NCBI GenBank assembly: GCA_027924585.1
Contig: BSBM01002103.1
Coordinates: 840,315 to 904,314, forward strand
Origin: Larix kaempferi
Lineage: Eukaryota; Streptophyta; Pinopsida; Pinales; Pinaceae
Direction: 5' to 3'
Length of the DNA: 64,000 nt
The notes beneath the pieces are model-generated. The model was not told where the DNA came from. It did not search any database and saw only the letters and a list, made by a program, of their open reading frames with translations. Each line of letters opens with the position of its first letter. Position 1 is the first letter of the stretch. Below, piece by piece: positions 36,061 through 48,835 of the stretch. Both the position numbers and the translations under genes were made by a program.

Positions 36061-37610
36061 TCAAGTATGTCGAGAAAAATCACCCATAACGTTGATTGAG
36101 AAAACAAGTGAGTCTATAGAATTTCCTTGCATAATTGCACAATAGAAGGAGAAGTTGGTTATGGGTAGAGAAACCCTAGGTACCCAAGTTGGTGAAGATC
36201 GTACAAAGCGGAGATTAGAAGCATTGAATACCTTAATGGAGTCAGTCTTGGTGAATACTAAATTGTTGTGCACTTTGTATGACCAGAAGCAAGACATTGG
36301 TTGCAAGATGGCACTTACACTATAAGTAGTTTCGAAGGCTAGGAGTGAAGACACTCACTAGGGTGCACCTTGTTGCACACATAATTGTGCACAAGAAGAT
36401 ACATGTGAGATGGATGTCTCACTTTTAATAGAAAATATTTTAAGTGTTGGTCTTGATAAGTGCATAGAGGAACTCACCTAGCAAGACTCTTAGTTGCAAG
36501 ATGGTGGCATGGTTGAGGACTAGGTTCGTGAATCCTTGCACGAGTTAATTGTCGTTAATATTCATGAAGATTGACAAATTGAAGGTGATACTTTTGCTTG
36601 TAGAGGACTTGTAGTTCCTATTAGAGGACATTGAGGAGACTTAACCACTAAATAAGAGGTTGAGTAAATCAACACAAGAGAAAACCAAGAATCTAAGTGA
36701 GCCAAGAATAAGAAACAACAAGATGCAAAGGTGACTAGGGAACCTTTACACAGTGTCAAGGAAATTCAAGACTTTTAGTTGGATGTAGTAATGGAAGAGG
36801 AAGACTTCTCGAATAGAGACCTAGCTGGAATTGTAGAGTTTTTAGATCGGCGATGGGGATTTAGGACTTTCAATTGACACCCACCTGATTAGAAGAAATG
36901 GTTTTGCAGACCATTAGAGAAGGAGGTGGTTTTGAAGTACTTGAGCATTAAGCAAAAGTAAAAAAAAATGATTGGTAGTGTCCTTGGAGGTCACGTGCCA
37001 TATCATTTCCATGGATAACAATGTGAGGTAGGATTACTACCTAGGAGTAGGAAGTGGAGCCTAGTGTGCCTTTGAAAGGTGCCTTGGAAAATCATGCTTA
37101 GTAGAAGCAAGTATTTGTAGTATTAAGGAAAAGGCGGTGACCTTGCCTTGGTTCATTGAACTTGTACAAGAATATTGAAGTGTATAAGGAAATGATTGGC
37201 CTTGTCACGAGGATGTGTATTCTCATGAGGTGGACATGATAATTGAATTGAATATCAAACTAGTTCAAAACATGGGTGGATCCAATGTACAAATACATGG
37301 CATAAATGACTAACTAATGAACAAATAATAGATTTGGGTAGTACAACACGTGGACATTTTGAAAACCTTCTTGGTAAAGGTTGGCATGTAACAATAATAG
37401 AATATAGTTGTAATAGTAATTGGTTTGAATCGCAGCTAGAGGCAATAGTGGAAAGCAAGGGACATTGCGGACAAAGTTGGGAAAGTAATTTTTATTCAAG
37501 GGTAGCATTGGACAATGAGTAGTTGCACTAGTGTTTTGGTAGTGACAATGTCGAGTTATTGGAGAATCCAACCATGGATGGATTGTAGTGCCGCGTTTTG
37601 TCATCAATTG
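36061..37610 (+). other. Element E interior, no domain recognised
   Basis: Plus-strand frames give short peptides (for example near 36380: MDVSLLIENILSVGLDKCIE) broken by stops. I could not recognise RT, RNase H, integrase or chromodomain text. Confidence 0.35.
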
Positions 37611-37639
37611 TTGACCTTGATTACAACTGTATTATTTGA

Positions 37640-37975
37640 GGGAATTCGGTTGTGAATGACCCAATTATGTGTGGATTCAGTACTAGACAATGTGTCATCT
37701 TATTCTTTGAGGCCATTCGGTTTTGGATGACCCAACTATGTGTGAAACTAGTATTTGGTTATAAAATATAATTGCTTGGAAATAGTCTGTTGTGTTGTTA
37801 ATGATGATTTCATGTGATTATGCCATGATTTTGATGTTAATCAAATTTTCATGTGATTATGATATGATTTTGATGTGGATCAAAATGCTTATGTGACTCT
37901 ATTATGATTTCGATAGTGATCAAAATGATTATATGATTTTATCATGATTGGATAGTGATCAAATGTATATGCAAT
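37640..37975 (+). repeat. Two small tandem repeats in element E
   Basis: Near 37640-37760 a unit with GGTTGTGAATGACCCAA or a close variant occurs twice. From 37811 a unit of about 40 bp (CATGTGATTATG...GATCAAAA) occurs four times, starting at 37811, 37850, 37890 and 37930. Confidence 0.6.
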
Positions 37976-39613
37976 GTGAAAATGAAGTCAATAATGATAA
38001 AATGTTGATAATTGCTTATGATTATATCTATGATGTACTTTGATGGGTTGTCAAGTGTGACAGGAAAGACAGGTACATGTGATACAAGGTGGAGTCGGTA
38101 CCACATGGAATTGGACGAGTTGGGTATCATTAACAGTTGATGTCAATTTAATATTTATGTTATGTTGAAATCTTGCTTTAAAAGATTTGATGTGTGTGAA
38201 TTTTAATGTGCAGGTGTTGGATTGCGATTGTCAATCGGTCCACATTAGGTAACGGGGATAAATTGAGATATGATGTAAGTCTAGCATTGTCGATGTGACG
38301 AGTTGGGAAAGAGTGAGAGAGGCTCTTGCTCGTCATAGGCGTGTTTTCGTGAGGGTAGGCCATGGATTCGGTCACTCATGAGGCACTTACTGGGGAGCGT
38401 GAAATAAGTACTTGGCCTTATTCTCCGAGAACCACCAGTCCCTCAACAGGGTTGACAGGATTGAGTCAACAAGGTCTCAATTGTCATAGCATGTCCCCAC
38501 CTGATGGGAGGTATCTAAAGGGAACGTAGGAAGCATGGCACCCTTGATATCCCTGGTCACAACAAGAATGTGACGGTTAATTAAATCAATTATTAATGGG
38601 GGCATAATAAAGTAATCCAAAATAATTAGAAAATATTCTAATGAATTAATATATGAAAAAGAGGTCATTAATTAATAAATTTCAATTATGAAATTTATTA
38701 ATAAAGATAGGAGCAAATACATTCAATTAACTGAAAATAAAAAGATTGAATAAATCCTTAGAAGCGAAAATTAAGGAAGCTTAACTAAAAGCGAATTTTA
38801 GTTAAAAATAAAACAATAAGAAAAGCTAAGAGAACTAAGACTGGGAGGGTGAATAAAAATTAAAAAGAAATAAAATAATTCAAAATTGTGAATGGTGATG
38901 CATGGAATTTTGGAAGGCTATTAAGAGACGGAAAGAGCATGGATCTCAAATATTTTTTACCATTGGGCTGGACAACATTTGTGCTGCCACCCTGGAGGGA
39001 AGTTGTGTTGTTGCTCCTATAGGTGTCTGTTGGAGGGTGTGGTTCACTTCGATACAAGAGAGGTTGGGAGCCTCGTAGCATCAGTCTACGTATCAAAGTT
39101 CATTGATATTAGTGTATTGTCAGCCCCATCGCAGCTCATGGGTCCCTAGGGAAGAAGAGTGCCCATTGGGTATGGTAGGGTGGATTCTGGTGGATCATTT
39201 GTGATTGGCAATATGAATATGGGACTTGCGGCGGATATTTGGGATGGATTCAAACTTCAGCGACTTGCGAGAATTGACAGGTTCGTACCATTGTATTAAT
39301 TTTCATTATCGTTGATTTATTATGTGCTATCATTGGGTTTATGATCAATATGGTAGAGTTGATTTTATAATAGATGTGATATTCATTTATGCAACACTAT
39401 TGTCTAGATTATGAATCTGTGGATGTCTAGTTAAGGAAAAAAATGTTGTTTTAACTTCAGATATAGCATTATGATTGCTTGCATGTGAATAGAGAGTTTA
39501 GATAGGTCCCTAGGAGGGTCCTTACATGGATGCACAAGTCTAGGAAACCAAATTGGAGGACATCGAGGTATTAGGATGTTGTTAAGGATGAAAATGAATT
39601 TTAGTGGGGAGGA
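37976..39613 (+). other. Element E 3' region, non-coding
   Basis: No gene recognised. Short ORFs only. It ends with GTGGGGAGGA at 39604-39613, the polypurine tract abutting the 3' LTR. Confidence 0.45.
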
Positions 39614-40208
39614 TGTAAGGCCCTAGCATTCAAAGGATTAAGGAACCTATGTTGCACAATTTCCTTGGTGGTTGTTGGTCAACATAGACATATATGACAT
39701 GATTTTGATGGATAGATGGGTCCATTTTGGAGTTCCTTGTCTCAACAAAAAAGAACACCATGGATATCTCGGGCACCCTTTCCCAAAGGTTGGGTGCACT
39801 ACAGACATTATCAACTCACATTAGTTGGATAGACTAAGAGAAGCTTGGCGGGAACTTTGTGAGGTAGAGGATGTTGTTGTAGGAAACCTCCTCCATAGGC
39901 ATTCACTATGCATGACAGGAAAAATGGAAAGAGACATAATTGGCTTATATATGAACTAGACATACATAGATGGGAACACTCATTTGGGCATGTCAGTGGG
40001 AGAACTAAGTTGGGTTCACTTGGTTGGGTGCACATCAACTATGAGAACTTGGATGCACATCAGATTGACGAATGTTGGTTTTATGCACTTTTTGGACACA
40101 CCTTCTAGGTGCACCTAGACACAAGACAACTAGGTGATCTTGGTTGAACCTTGATGTATGCACTTCCTAGGCATATCTTACTTGATGCACTTTGGACACA
40201 CTTGTAGT
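39614..40208 (+). repeat. Element E 3' LTR, truncated
   Basis: Begins TGTAAGGCCCTAGC and aligns with the first 0.7 kb of 32382-34779. The match stops at CACACTTGTAG (about 40207), where different sequence starting TGTTACGG begins. Confidence 0.7.
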
Positions 40209-41229
40209 TGTTACGGAGAAAAAATTCCTATGGCTTTGGGGTAGACCACAACAGACAGATGACTACCAAAAATCAACTCAATTCCCAACGTATGCTATAT
40301 AAATGTAAATGCTAAGAAATGGAATAAAATACCAACCTTCAACCGGACATTTGATGTAGATCCCCGTTGAGCTTTCAATCACCACACTTGAACCTGCAGC
40401 TTAGTCTCAACAATAAACACAAGCAAGTGCATATGATATATGAAAGATGTTAGCATAAACAATAGCATAGTCCATGACTTATATAAGCAAATGAACCCAA
40501 TGTTAATAAGCAACCATTCACAATATCAATTGGATGAGAAACTGAGTATTTCTATTAATATGAACAAGAAGTACAAGATACAACCTCTTGTCGGCAACTC
40601 ATCTAAACCAAGAACTAGGTCCCTCCACTTGTGCCTCCACCACTTCAATCCCCCATGCAATGGAAAACTCATGAGTAAAGGAGTGAATCCTTCACATGAT
40701 ATGGAAGAGTTTGGTAGGTGAACATAAAAGGTTCACAACAACTAGGATCAATGGATGTAGACTCAAGCTATGTAAAAAATACAATAGAGTTTCGATGCTC
40801 TCTCTTTCTCCCCCTTCCATGCACCATAAGAGCTCAATATATAACCCTCCAAAGGTAGATGAAAGGTCAAATCGAGTCGTTTTGAGATACATGAAGGGCC
40901 AAAGGTCACAATGGCCTCTTTTTGGAGTGAAAAATAGAGTTTTTACTATTATTTACCACAAATTTGATGTACACGGGCTGTAGTGATGCAGCCTGCATAT
41001 ACGTGAGGTGTAATGAAGTAGCTCGCGTACAGGAGGAAAATACGGAAAAAAGGGGTTTAATGGGAACCACAAGTATGGTTTTGAGTCTATAAGTAGGTGA
41101 GGGAAGCCAAAGAGTATGAATGCTCACAAGGTGGAAAAATACGGTGTAAGAGATTCCCCCTAATGTGTGAGGTCAGAGAAGGTACTATGATGGCCAAAAT
41201 ACATTATGAATCTCAGAAGTGGAGTGATC

Positions 41230-41274
41230 GAGACACAAATGGAAGGGGTATGGAGACACAAATGGAAGGGGTAT
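41230..41274. repeat. 23-bp tandem duplication
   Basis: GAGACACAAATGGAAGGGG occurs twice, 23 bp apart, with no mismatch in the 22-bp core, so this is a recent local duplication. Confidence 0.75.
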
Positions 41275-41576
41275 CCCACTCGTCATAATATAATGATATA
41301 TCTAAATACATATCGGTACAATACATAACAATCTGATACAATGGCCATGAATGGGCAGTATATAGTGAATACATGTCATGAGTGGTCATAGCCATGACCC
41401 ATATACACTAAGATATGGTCTCCTGCTGAAGAGGAAACAACTGATGAAGAATGATGGCACAAACTGTTGATGTATGAGACTGATCTCTTATAAGTACAAT
41501 CACGATTCCCGGTAGCATACTGAATGCCACAGAAGTTTGGGGTCTTCTACATAAATCATCTACGGTGCAAGTCCTA

Positions 41577-41818
41577 TCAAGTGAATAAAGGTGTTGAGGT
41601 CAAACCTGATGTGACAAGTCCTATACCATTAATAGATGCGAGATAACCCACCAATAATGAAAATGGGCATCAAGGAACATAGTACATTCACCAAGTGTGA
41701 ATAGAGGTGTTGAGGTCGAACACTTGATGAATCCATCGATCAAGGGACATTGATGAATTCCCAAATCTGTCGATGGCGAGAGAACCTACCACTAATGACT
41801 ACAAGCCTCAAGGTACTC
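41577..41818. repeat. Two-copy tandem repeat, about 120 bp
   Basis: AAGTGAATAAAGGTGTTGAG near 41577 and AAGTGTGAATAGAGGTGTTG near 41697 open two similar units. Both then share GATG.CGAGA.AACC.ACCA and a CATCAAGG or CCTCAAGG end. Confidence 0.55.
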
Positions 41819-43423
41819 AATGGACTCTAAGTCTCGATTCCGGAATAAATGAGTTGGAGTCGACGGAATGAGACTCATTGGAGGGAGGGCATTAATGGAT
41901 CCCCCATAAACCAACACGAGGTAACAGTTACGCTGAAAGATTTGGAAGAACTCAGACTAATAGATCAAACTTTAAGGGATGGACGACATGCAATAGTCAA
42001 GAGATCTGAGGAGTGGTTGACTCTGGTTTCAAGAATTCCTTTGAACAAGAGCATGAGCAGATGGATAGACTCAGAAAGCATAGACTCAACACTGGATACT
42101 AACAATACTTTGCGACGCATGAGGCATCAACAAAGGCTCCATAATGACTGGAATCTTAACCAGCCGGTGGAGGTAGATCTGAGAAATGAGTACAGCTCCT
42201 AAGGTCCTACTAATGTCCCGACTCATGATGTATGGAGTGGAGATGAATGCTCTGTTCAAAGGCGACATGATAGCTTCCAATAAGAGGTAGTAAAAATTTT
42301 CCCATCCGACTTTTTCAGTTATATGATTTTTGCCTTTTTCATATTCTAAAGCTTGAAAAAGAATAAAATTTCTTATGGTACAAAAGTGAGGGAACGAGTG
42401 TCAAAGGAAAGCAAACTAGTTCCAAGTAGTGGAACATACCTATGATAAATGCAAGGAAGCATGTGCAAGATGTGGACACTCGGGGGGGTGTTCCCTAAAG
42501 GTAAAGGGTCATCAAGCTGCGAAAGATAAATTAAGGCTCTGCTTGGCTCAGAAGTCAAAGTGCTCAGGCACATGGCTAATAGATGAGAAAAGTGGGAGAC
42601 AGCACAAGGCTCAAAAGTCAAGCAGGATAATGCAATGCAATCACCACTTGACACAAATGGGGAGTCCTCACGGGAGATGGCCATAATAAAGATAAAGTAG
42701 AGTATGAATCTTCATCACAGTGTCATGGAGTGACTACAAAGGACTACCAATCCTAAGGAGAAACAATGACATGTGTGCCAAAAGACATAAAAGGCTCTAA
42801 CTAGGGCACCCATGGTCGGACAAGCCCTATCGCCAAATAACGACACTTCTAAAGCAGCATGAAGGTTCTGTGTCAGTTAAAAAGTGGGGTCACACCTAAG
42901 GTTTATGAATATGGTCATAATGCCAAATGAAAAAATGCAGGCGTAATGACATCTTAACCTATATGACGAGTGTAGAATATACCTGCCAAAGGCGTGAAAA
43001 GGTCCAAAATCCACTCTCATTGCAAAAAACTGCTCAAAAGGCACTTCATAACGACATATTAGTCAAAAAATGGAAAAAACTATATAAAAGTGAGTTTGAA
43101 AAATTGATAAATAGTAAAAAGAAATGTTTTTACCACATAATTTTCACTTTTCACTCCACATAGTGCATTTGGGTTGTTTTTACCTCCGATCTTCAATCGA
43201 CGATTCCGGGACCTGTGAGCCACGAAACCGCGAGCTGTATGGACCAGGTAAGAGCTCTCAACTTCCTCTTCAATTCTATAGCTTTCAAATTTGTTTTTAA
43301 TGGTCAATTTTTAATCTTTTTAAAGTATTAAACCAATTTGGTGTTGTACGCGGGCTACCACTTCACAAGTTGCATGGAGGGTTGCTTGTACGTAGTAAAA
43401 CTAAACGTTGACCACCTATACGA

Positions 43424-43797
43424 TGTGAAGAACCTGCAACAAGTAATTAATGAAAATACATGAGATAGCAGAAATAAAAGAACTCAGAATCACTTTTATT
43501 GATCGCAAGCCACTTCGAGGGGGCAACATCCTTTGAGTAAGCTCAATACAAATAACTTCACGGTGCCTTCATAGGCCCCAACACACACTTATATACTAAG
43601 TCTAGGCGCCAATACTATGGGTCAAAACCATGGGCCAATACAAACTATGGATCAACAATACTACGGGCGACTTACAAAGCATATGCGCCAAACAACAATA
43701 ACACAAACTATGGATCAACAAATACTACGGGACGACTTACAAAGCATATGCATCCAACAACAATATACTAACAAAGTAAAGACATGGATTCCTAACA
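43424..43797 (-). repeat. Element G 3' LTR
   Basis: On the plus strand it runs from TGTGAAGAACC to ATTCCTAACA. It contains a 63-bp tandem duplication (units at 43640 and 43703, both starting ACAAACTATGGATCAACAA). Its first 238 bp match 48836-49073. Confidence 0.85.
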
Positions 43798-43810
43798 TCC
43801 CCTCCCCCTT
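43798..43810 (-). other. Element G polypurine tract
   Basis: The minus strand reads AAGGGGGAGGGGA directly against the 3' LTR, the plus-strand primer position. Confidence 0.85.
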
Positions 43811-43828
43811 AGAAAAATCTTTTTCCTC

Positions 43829-46780
43829 AAACCTTTAGATGTGGAAATTGTTGTTGAATATGAAGGAGTGGTTCCCATATAGCATCCTCTGGTTACATGC
43901 CGTGCCACTGAATTAAGACCTCTGTGATAGAGCGAGAGCGAAGCTGATGAGTGCGCTTATTGAGGATGGCCTCCGGCTCCTAAAGGATGGATCCTTCATT
44001 AACCAGTTCGGGTAAAATAGTTTTTCCTCTGATGTTGGTGCCAATAACTTTATTCAGACAAGAGACATGAAATACTGGATGAATGCGAGAAGAAGGAGGA
44101 AGTTCCAATTTATAAGCAACGGACCCAATCTTCTGAAGAATCTGATATGGCCCATAGAACTTTGGAGCGAGCTTATGATGCCCTTTGAGTTTCAAGGAGG
44201 ATTGCTTGTATGGCTGGAGACGAAGAAAAACCATATCACCTGCTTGAAAAGTGCGCTTAGAACGGTGTTGATCGGCTTGTTGCTTCATGCGATTTCTTGC
44301 CATGTAAAGATTGTCCCGCAAAATGCGAAGAATCTGATCGCGGTTGCGAAGGACTGTGTCAACTGCCTGAACTGGTGAACTGCTGAGGGTGTATGGAAGA
44401 AGAATTGGCAATTCCTGACCATAGACTGCTTCATATGGGGTCATTTTAGAGGCAGTGTGGTAAGCGGTATTGTACCACCATTCAACTAGAGGGAGCCACT
44501 TTTCCCACTGATGTTGTTGTTCAGAGGTGAAGCAATGAAGATAAGTTTCCAAGCATTTATTGATAATTTCAGTCTGACCATCTATTTTTGGGTGATACCC
44601 TGAACTCATCTTCAGTTTGGTGCCAGTGTGGCGAAAGAGTTCTGTCCAAAAATGACTGGTGAAAGTCGCATCACGATCCGAGACAATGGAAGAAGGGATG
44701 CCATGAAGACAAAAGATCTGGTCCAGAAAAATTTGAGCGACTGAGGAGGCTGTATAGGGATGGTTGAGAGCACAAAAATGACTATATTTGGATAGGCGAT
44801 CAACCAAAACCAAAATCACTATCTTGCCTCCAGACTTAGGGATCCCTTCAATGAAATCCATAGAAATATCTGTCCAAATCTGTGTAGGTGTGGGAAAGGG
44901 TTCGAGCAATCCTGGAAGGAGTGTCGTTTCACCCTTATTGCGCTGGCAGGTATCACATTCAACCACCATCTGTTGAAATGTCCTTTTCATGCCCTACCAA
45001 AAGAAGTTACGTCGTACCTGCTCATATCTTTAACGATCCCAGAGTTCTCTGCAGATGGAGAAGCATGGAGTTCATAGAAGACAGCCTGTTGAATATCTGT
45101 GCTCCGGGGAAGCACCAGACGACCCTTGTATCTCAAGGAAGCACCATCCCAAGAGTAATGTGGTATAGAAAAAGGGTTGTTGGTCAAGCATTGGATGATT
45201 TGAGATAATGAAGAGTCATTGACATAGCCCTGTTGAACAGATTGCAACCAATTTGGAACAGCCATAGAAATAGCTGAAAGAGAACCTTGGTCATCAAATG
45301 TGTGAGAAAGAGCATCCACCACAATATTGTCCTTAACCTTCTTGTAAGTGATCTCATAGTCACAACCCATGAGTTTGCTAACCCATTTTTGTTGTGCTGG
45401 GGAGGATACATGTTGTTCTAGGAAATATTTCAGACTCTGGTGATCAGTCTTGATGCAGAAATGATTCCCTAATAGGTATGGGCGCCACTTATGTACTGCA
45501 TGCAAAATAGCCATCATTTCCTTCTCATATGTAGAGGTAGCTAAATTCTTACCTGAAAGGGCATTACTGGTGAACACAATGGGGTGTTCATCTTGAAGGA
45601 GAACAACACCAAGTCCATTGCCGCAAGCATCACTCTCAATAATGAAGGGCTTGGAAAAATCAGGCATAGCTAGAATAGGTGTAGTACACATAGCTTGTTT
45701 TAGTTTTTCAAATGCACACTCAGTAACATGTGTCCATGTAAAAGCATCATTTTTTAATAGAGCAGTTAATCGAGCTGCAATATTCCCATAATCCTTGACA
45801 AACTTGCGGTAGTAGACAGTCAACCCCAAAAAAACCACGAAGGCTCTTGAATGTCTGAGGACACGGCCAATTGTTCATGACAGTGATTTTGGCAGGATCC
45901 ACACGAACCCCTTCTGTTGAGATAATGTGCCCGAGATACTCGACTTCATGCTGTCCAAAAACACATTTAGACTATTTGGCGTGGAGATGATAGTCAGAGA
46001 AAAGTTTCATTACAAGATCCAGATGCTGGATATGTTCATCCCAGGTTTTACTGTAGATGAGGATATCATCAAAAATACCAGAATGAATTTCCGCAAGTAG
46101 GGCCGGAATATTTTATTCATCAAGGCCTGGAATGTGGAAGGAGCATTAGTGAGGCCAAAGGGCATGAACAAAAATTCATAGTGGCCATCATGTGTGTGGA
46201 ATGTTGGGAGGAATGCTTCCGGGAAGGAGCTGAATACGATGGTCCTCTGGCCTTGAAGGTGGCAATCCCACTGGTTCAGCAAAGACACCGGTATATCGAT
46301 CCAGAATTTGTTGTAGATCCAAAGGAATAGTGGAGACCGCTGATGGTTGCATCTGAATGGAATGAATCTGAGTGATGACACCATGTGAATTCTTCTTAAG
46401 GAGTTTTTCCATGCAATGTGAGCTGATGATGCTGAGAGACCCTGGTTGTAAGCCTATCAATGTGTGTTTTTGTCCATTGGGGGAAAACTGCATCCAAATT
46501 TCAGAAAAATCCCATAAGATGGGGCCAAGTGTGCGTAGCCATTGAGCGCCCAAAACCACATCATATCCGTCTAAAGTCAAGGAAAACATGTCAGAGCGCA
46601 GGTTATAATATCCCATAGAGATATGCACTTTACGACACTTCCCCTTGCAAGGTAAGGTGCCCCCATTAGCAACCATGACTTCAAAGTTGGAGCAAGGATG
46701 GATAAAACAATCATCCTATTTGGCGATCCGAGGGTCAATGAAATTATGAGTTCTACCAGAATCAATGAGTATTGTAAGAG
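43829..46780 (-). pseudogene. Element G protease, RT, RNase H, integrase and chromodomain
   Basis: Protease: LTILIDSGRTHNFIDPR near 46770, DSGR-TH in place of DSGA-TH. The protease end and RT N-terminus run to 46188 ([37 protein letters not shown]). RT then jumps from PPNIP to [18 protein letters not shown], so about 100 residues with the first catalytic Asp are deleted. The FDDIL region is frameshifted near 46060. RNase H is at 45740-45350 (IIESDACGNGLG; IKTDHQSLKYF). Integrase is at 45070-44100: CDTCQRNK, ISMDFIEG, IVSDRDATF and YHPKIDGQTEIIN carry the D, D and E positions. A GPYQILQKIG tail follows. Past a TAG is a chromodomain (PEAILNKRTHQL; VLIQWHGM-stop-PEDAIWEPL) that would target insertion to modified histones. 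Confidence 0.85.
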
Positions 46781-47825
46781 GAAGCTTCTTGAAGTAACCC
46801 CTGACCCGCATGGTTTGGGGGGTGGTGATTCTAGCTAAAGCATGGAGAGATATCTCTGGATGGTCATCCTGAGATGGAGGGTCAATAGGAGGCTCCGAAA
46901 TGTCGACCTGAGCATCCATTGTATCTGGAGCTTCTTCACCAATTTCAGAGCCAGGCGGAGAATCCATATCCAAGAGATAGAGCTTTTGCTGAACACATCT
47001 ATGTCCCCAAGTGAATTTCTCATCACAATTATAACACAGCCCTTTTTCTCTGTGTGCCTGCATCTCAGTTTCAGACAAATGCTTGATAGGAGTTGGTCGA
47101 GGAGCTGGCGGGATGGGAGGTCATTGAGAACCCATATTTCAAAAGGGAACAAAAGTGGGTTTGGAGTGGTATTGGGATGCAATCTTGTCTTCTGCCAGCT
47201 TAGCCAACCCCAGGGCTTCCATCATTGTGTTGGGATAGAACATTTTGACCTCAGAGCGGATTGCATCCTTTAGACCACTGATAAAAGAACTCCGGTAGAA
47301 GTCATCAAGCAATCCTTCAGGGTGGTTGGCTAGTTTCTCAAATTTGGTTTGGTACTCTCTCACAGTGCCAATTTGGAGAAGTTTAGTGAGGGCTCCTGCG
47401 AAGTCATCAAAAGCACTGGAACCAAATCGTTACAAAAGGAGCTGGCAAAAATCTGTCCATTTGGGCTCCTCATGAGCCTTGATGTACTAACAGTACCATT
47501 GAAGAGCTTCCCGTTCCAAATGAAAGGATGCAAGTGGAACTTTGTTGACATCAAAAGTATTATGCAGACTAAAATATTGTTCTGCACGATAGATCCATCC
47601 ACTCGGATCAGCACCATTGAAGCGAGGAAAATCAAGCTTCGGACCACGAAAATTGATGGAAGAAGAGAACCCATTGTCTGATGAAGACTCAGACTATCGT
47701 TTGTTGTTCATGGTTGAATGCTCAAGATGGAGGCCGAGAATTTTTTCATCAAGATCCTAGAGTTTGGTTTGGATGGCTACAAGTGCTTCTTCCATGGTTT
47801 TTGCTCCTGCACGGGTGACAACCAT
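46781..47825 (-). pseudogene. Element G gag
   Basis: Begins at the ATG at 47825 (MVVTRAGAKTMEEALVAIQ). The core is PKLDFPRFNGADPSGWIYRA, EQYFSLHNTFDVNKVPLASF and EYQTKFEKLANHPEGLLDDF. The zinc knuckle near 47040 is CYNCDEKFTWGHRC, the form common in plant chromoviruses. Several TAG/TAA stops interrupt the frame (for example KL-stop-DLDEK and NKR-stop-SESSS), and a frame change precedes the knuckle. The acidic linker SEIGEEAPDTMDAQVDISEP leads into protease at 46780, as in other gag-pol fusions. Confidence 0.8.
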
Positions 47826-48821
47826 AACTAGGTGTTTTTTTGTTTTTGTTTTTTGTTTTCTTGGTTGAGTGGGTAGAAAAACAAAAATTGAAACTGTTTC
47901 AGTAAAGGAAAATCTGGATTTGGGAAAAAATCTGAAGGGTAATTGGGGTTTGACTAGGTTTTGGACACTGTCGAATGGACAGAGAAGCAGAAAAGGAGGA
48001 TTTCAGAAGCGGGGTGAAAGAATGGGAAAATTTGGCAGAGAGGGACAAAGAAGCAGAATTAGGAAAGGAACTCTGTGGTAAAATTTGCAGGTGATTGGGT
48101 GAAATCCAAGGAAGTTATGGCAAACCCTAAAAATAAACAAATTTGGGATTTCGGGCTTTGGGAAGTGGAATTTGGGATAGGGTCCTCAGGAATGAAATAT
48201 GCATAATGGGATTACAGGGGTTCCAGGGAAATTTCAAGGGAAACGGAGTGAAAACAAGGGAGATATGGAGATTTTTTTTTCTTTTCCCAGAATGGAGCGG
48301 CTGCGACGCAGAAAGGATCTGAAACAGATAGATCTGCAATGGCCCGAAAGTGAAATGGTTGGATTTGGAACGACTTCAAAATGGATCTGAAATGGCACGG
48401 CAGTGATCAGCAATAGTTCAGCTGAAAATAGATATGGACCCTAGGTATGTGCAGCTTCCTAACAGTTCAGGGGTTTCACTCAGCCACCAATGTTGTCTGA
48501 CGGCTTGCGTATTGGGGCAGTACCCCTCACTCCACGGCTCAGGTAAAACTGATAATCACTTTGCCACAAACGACAGCTATTGGTTTACCTCACGGGTGGG
48601 AACTAGTCAATCGGGTAGGGGTCGTTGCCCTTTTCGCTGGCAGGTCCTCTCAATGGGCTAGCTACTTTGGGGTTCCTGTGGTACTCCTCACAATGATTTT
48701 TAGGGCTTATGCCTAAGTACTTCCCATAGTTAAGCAGATAGGGATTATTCCCAGATCTGAACTTGCAATAGATGCTCAAAAAAAATTTGGCAGAAATTCC
48801 ACCCAACGTGCCCAAGAAAGT
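47826..48821 (-). other. Element G 5' leader
   Basis: Untranslated leader between primer site and gag. No conserved ORF or RNA element recognised; short ORFs appear spurious. Confidence 0.5.
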
Positions 48822-48833
48822 GCTCTGATACCA
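48822..48833 (-). other. Element G primer-binding site (iMet type)
   Basis: The minus strand reads TGGTATCAGAGC two bases from the LTR, the standard plant iMet primer site. Confidence 0.9.
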
Positions 48834-48835
48834 GA

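Larger units (their letters stand above)
32382..40208 (+). mobile_element. Degenerate Gypsy element E
   Basis: A long direct repeat (32382-34779, and 39614-40208 incomplete) encloses gag and protease traces in plus orientation. A Met-type primer-site remnant follows the first repeat, and GTGGGGAGGA directly precedes the second as a polypurine tract. The 3' LTR is cut at 40208. No RT, RNase H or integrase could be read in 36-39.6 kb, so the copy is either deleted or non-autonomous. Confidence 0.7.
40209..43423. other. Unidentified insertion-like sequence
   Basis: It starts TGTTACGGAG exactly where the element E LTR is broken, with GTAGT as a possible left target duplication (40204-40208). This suggests one end of an LTR element. 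A pyrimidine run (CTCTCTCTTTCTCCCCC) lies near 40797. I could not find its partner repeat, primer site or coding domains. The 117-codon ORF at 41849-42202 has no recognised motif. Small duplications occur at 41230-41274 and 41577-41818. Confidence 0.4.

Noticed and set aside
41849-42202. 117-codon ORF as a host gene
   Set aside because: No motif, no promoter or splice context, and it lies in unidentified repeat-like sequence; left as unassigned.
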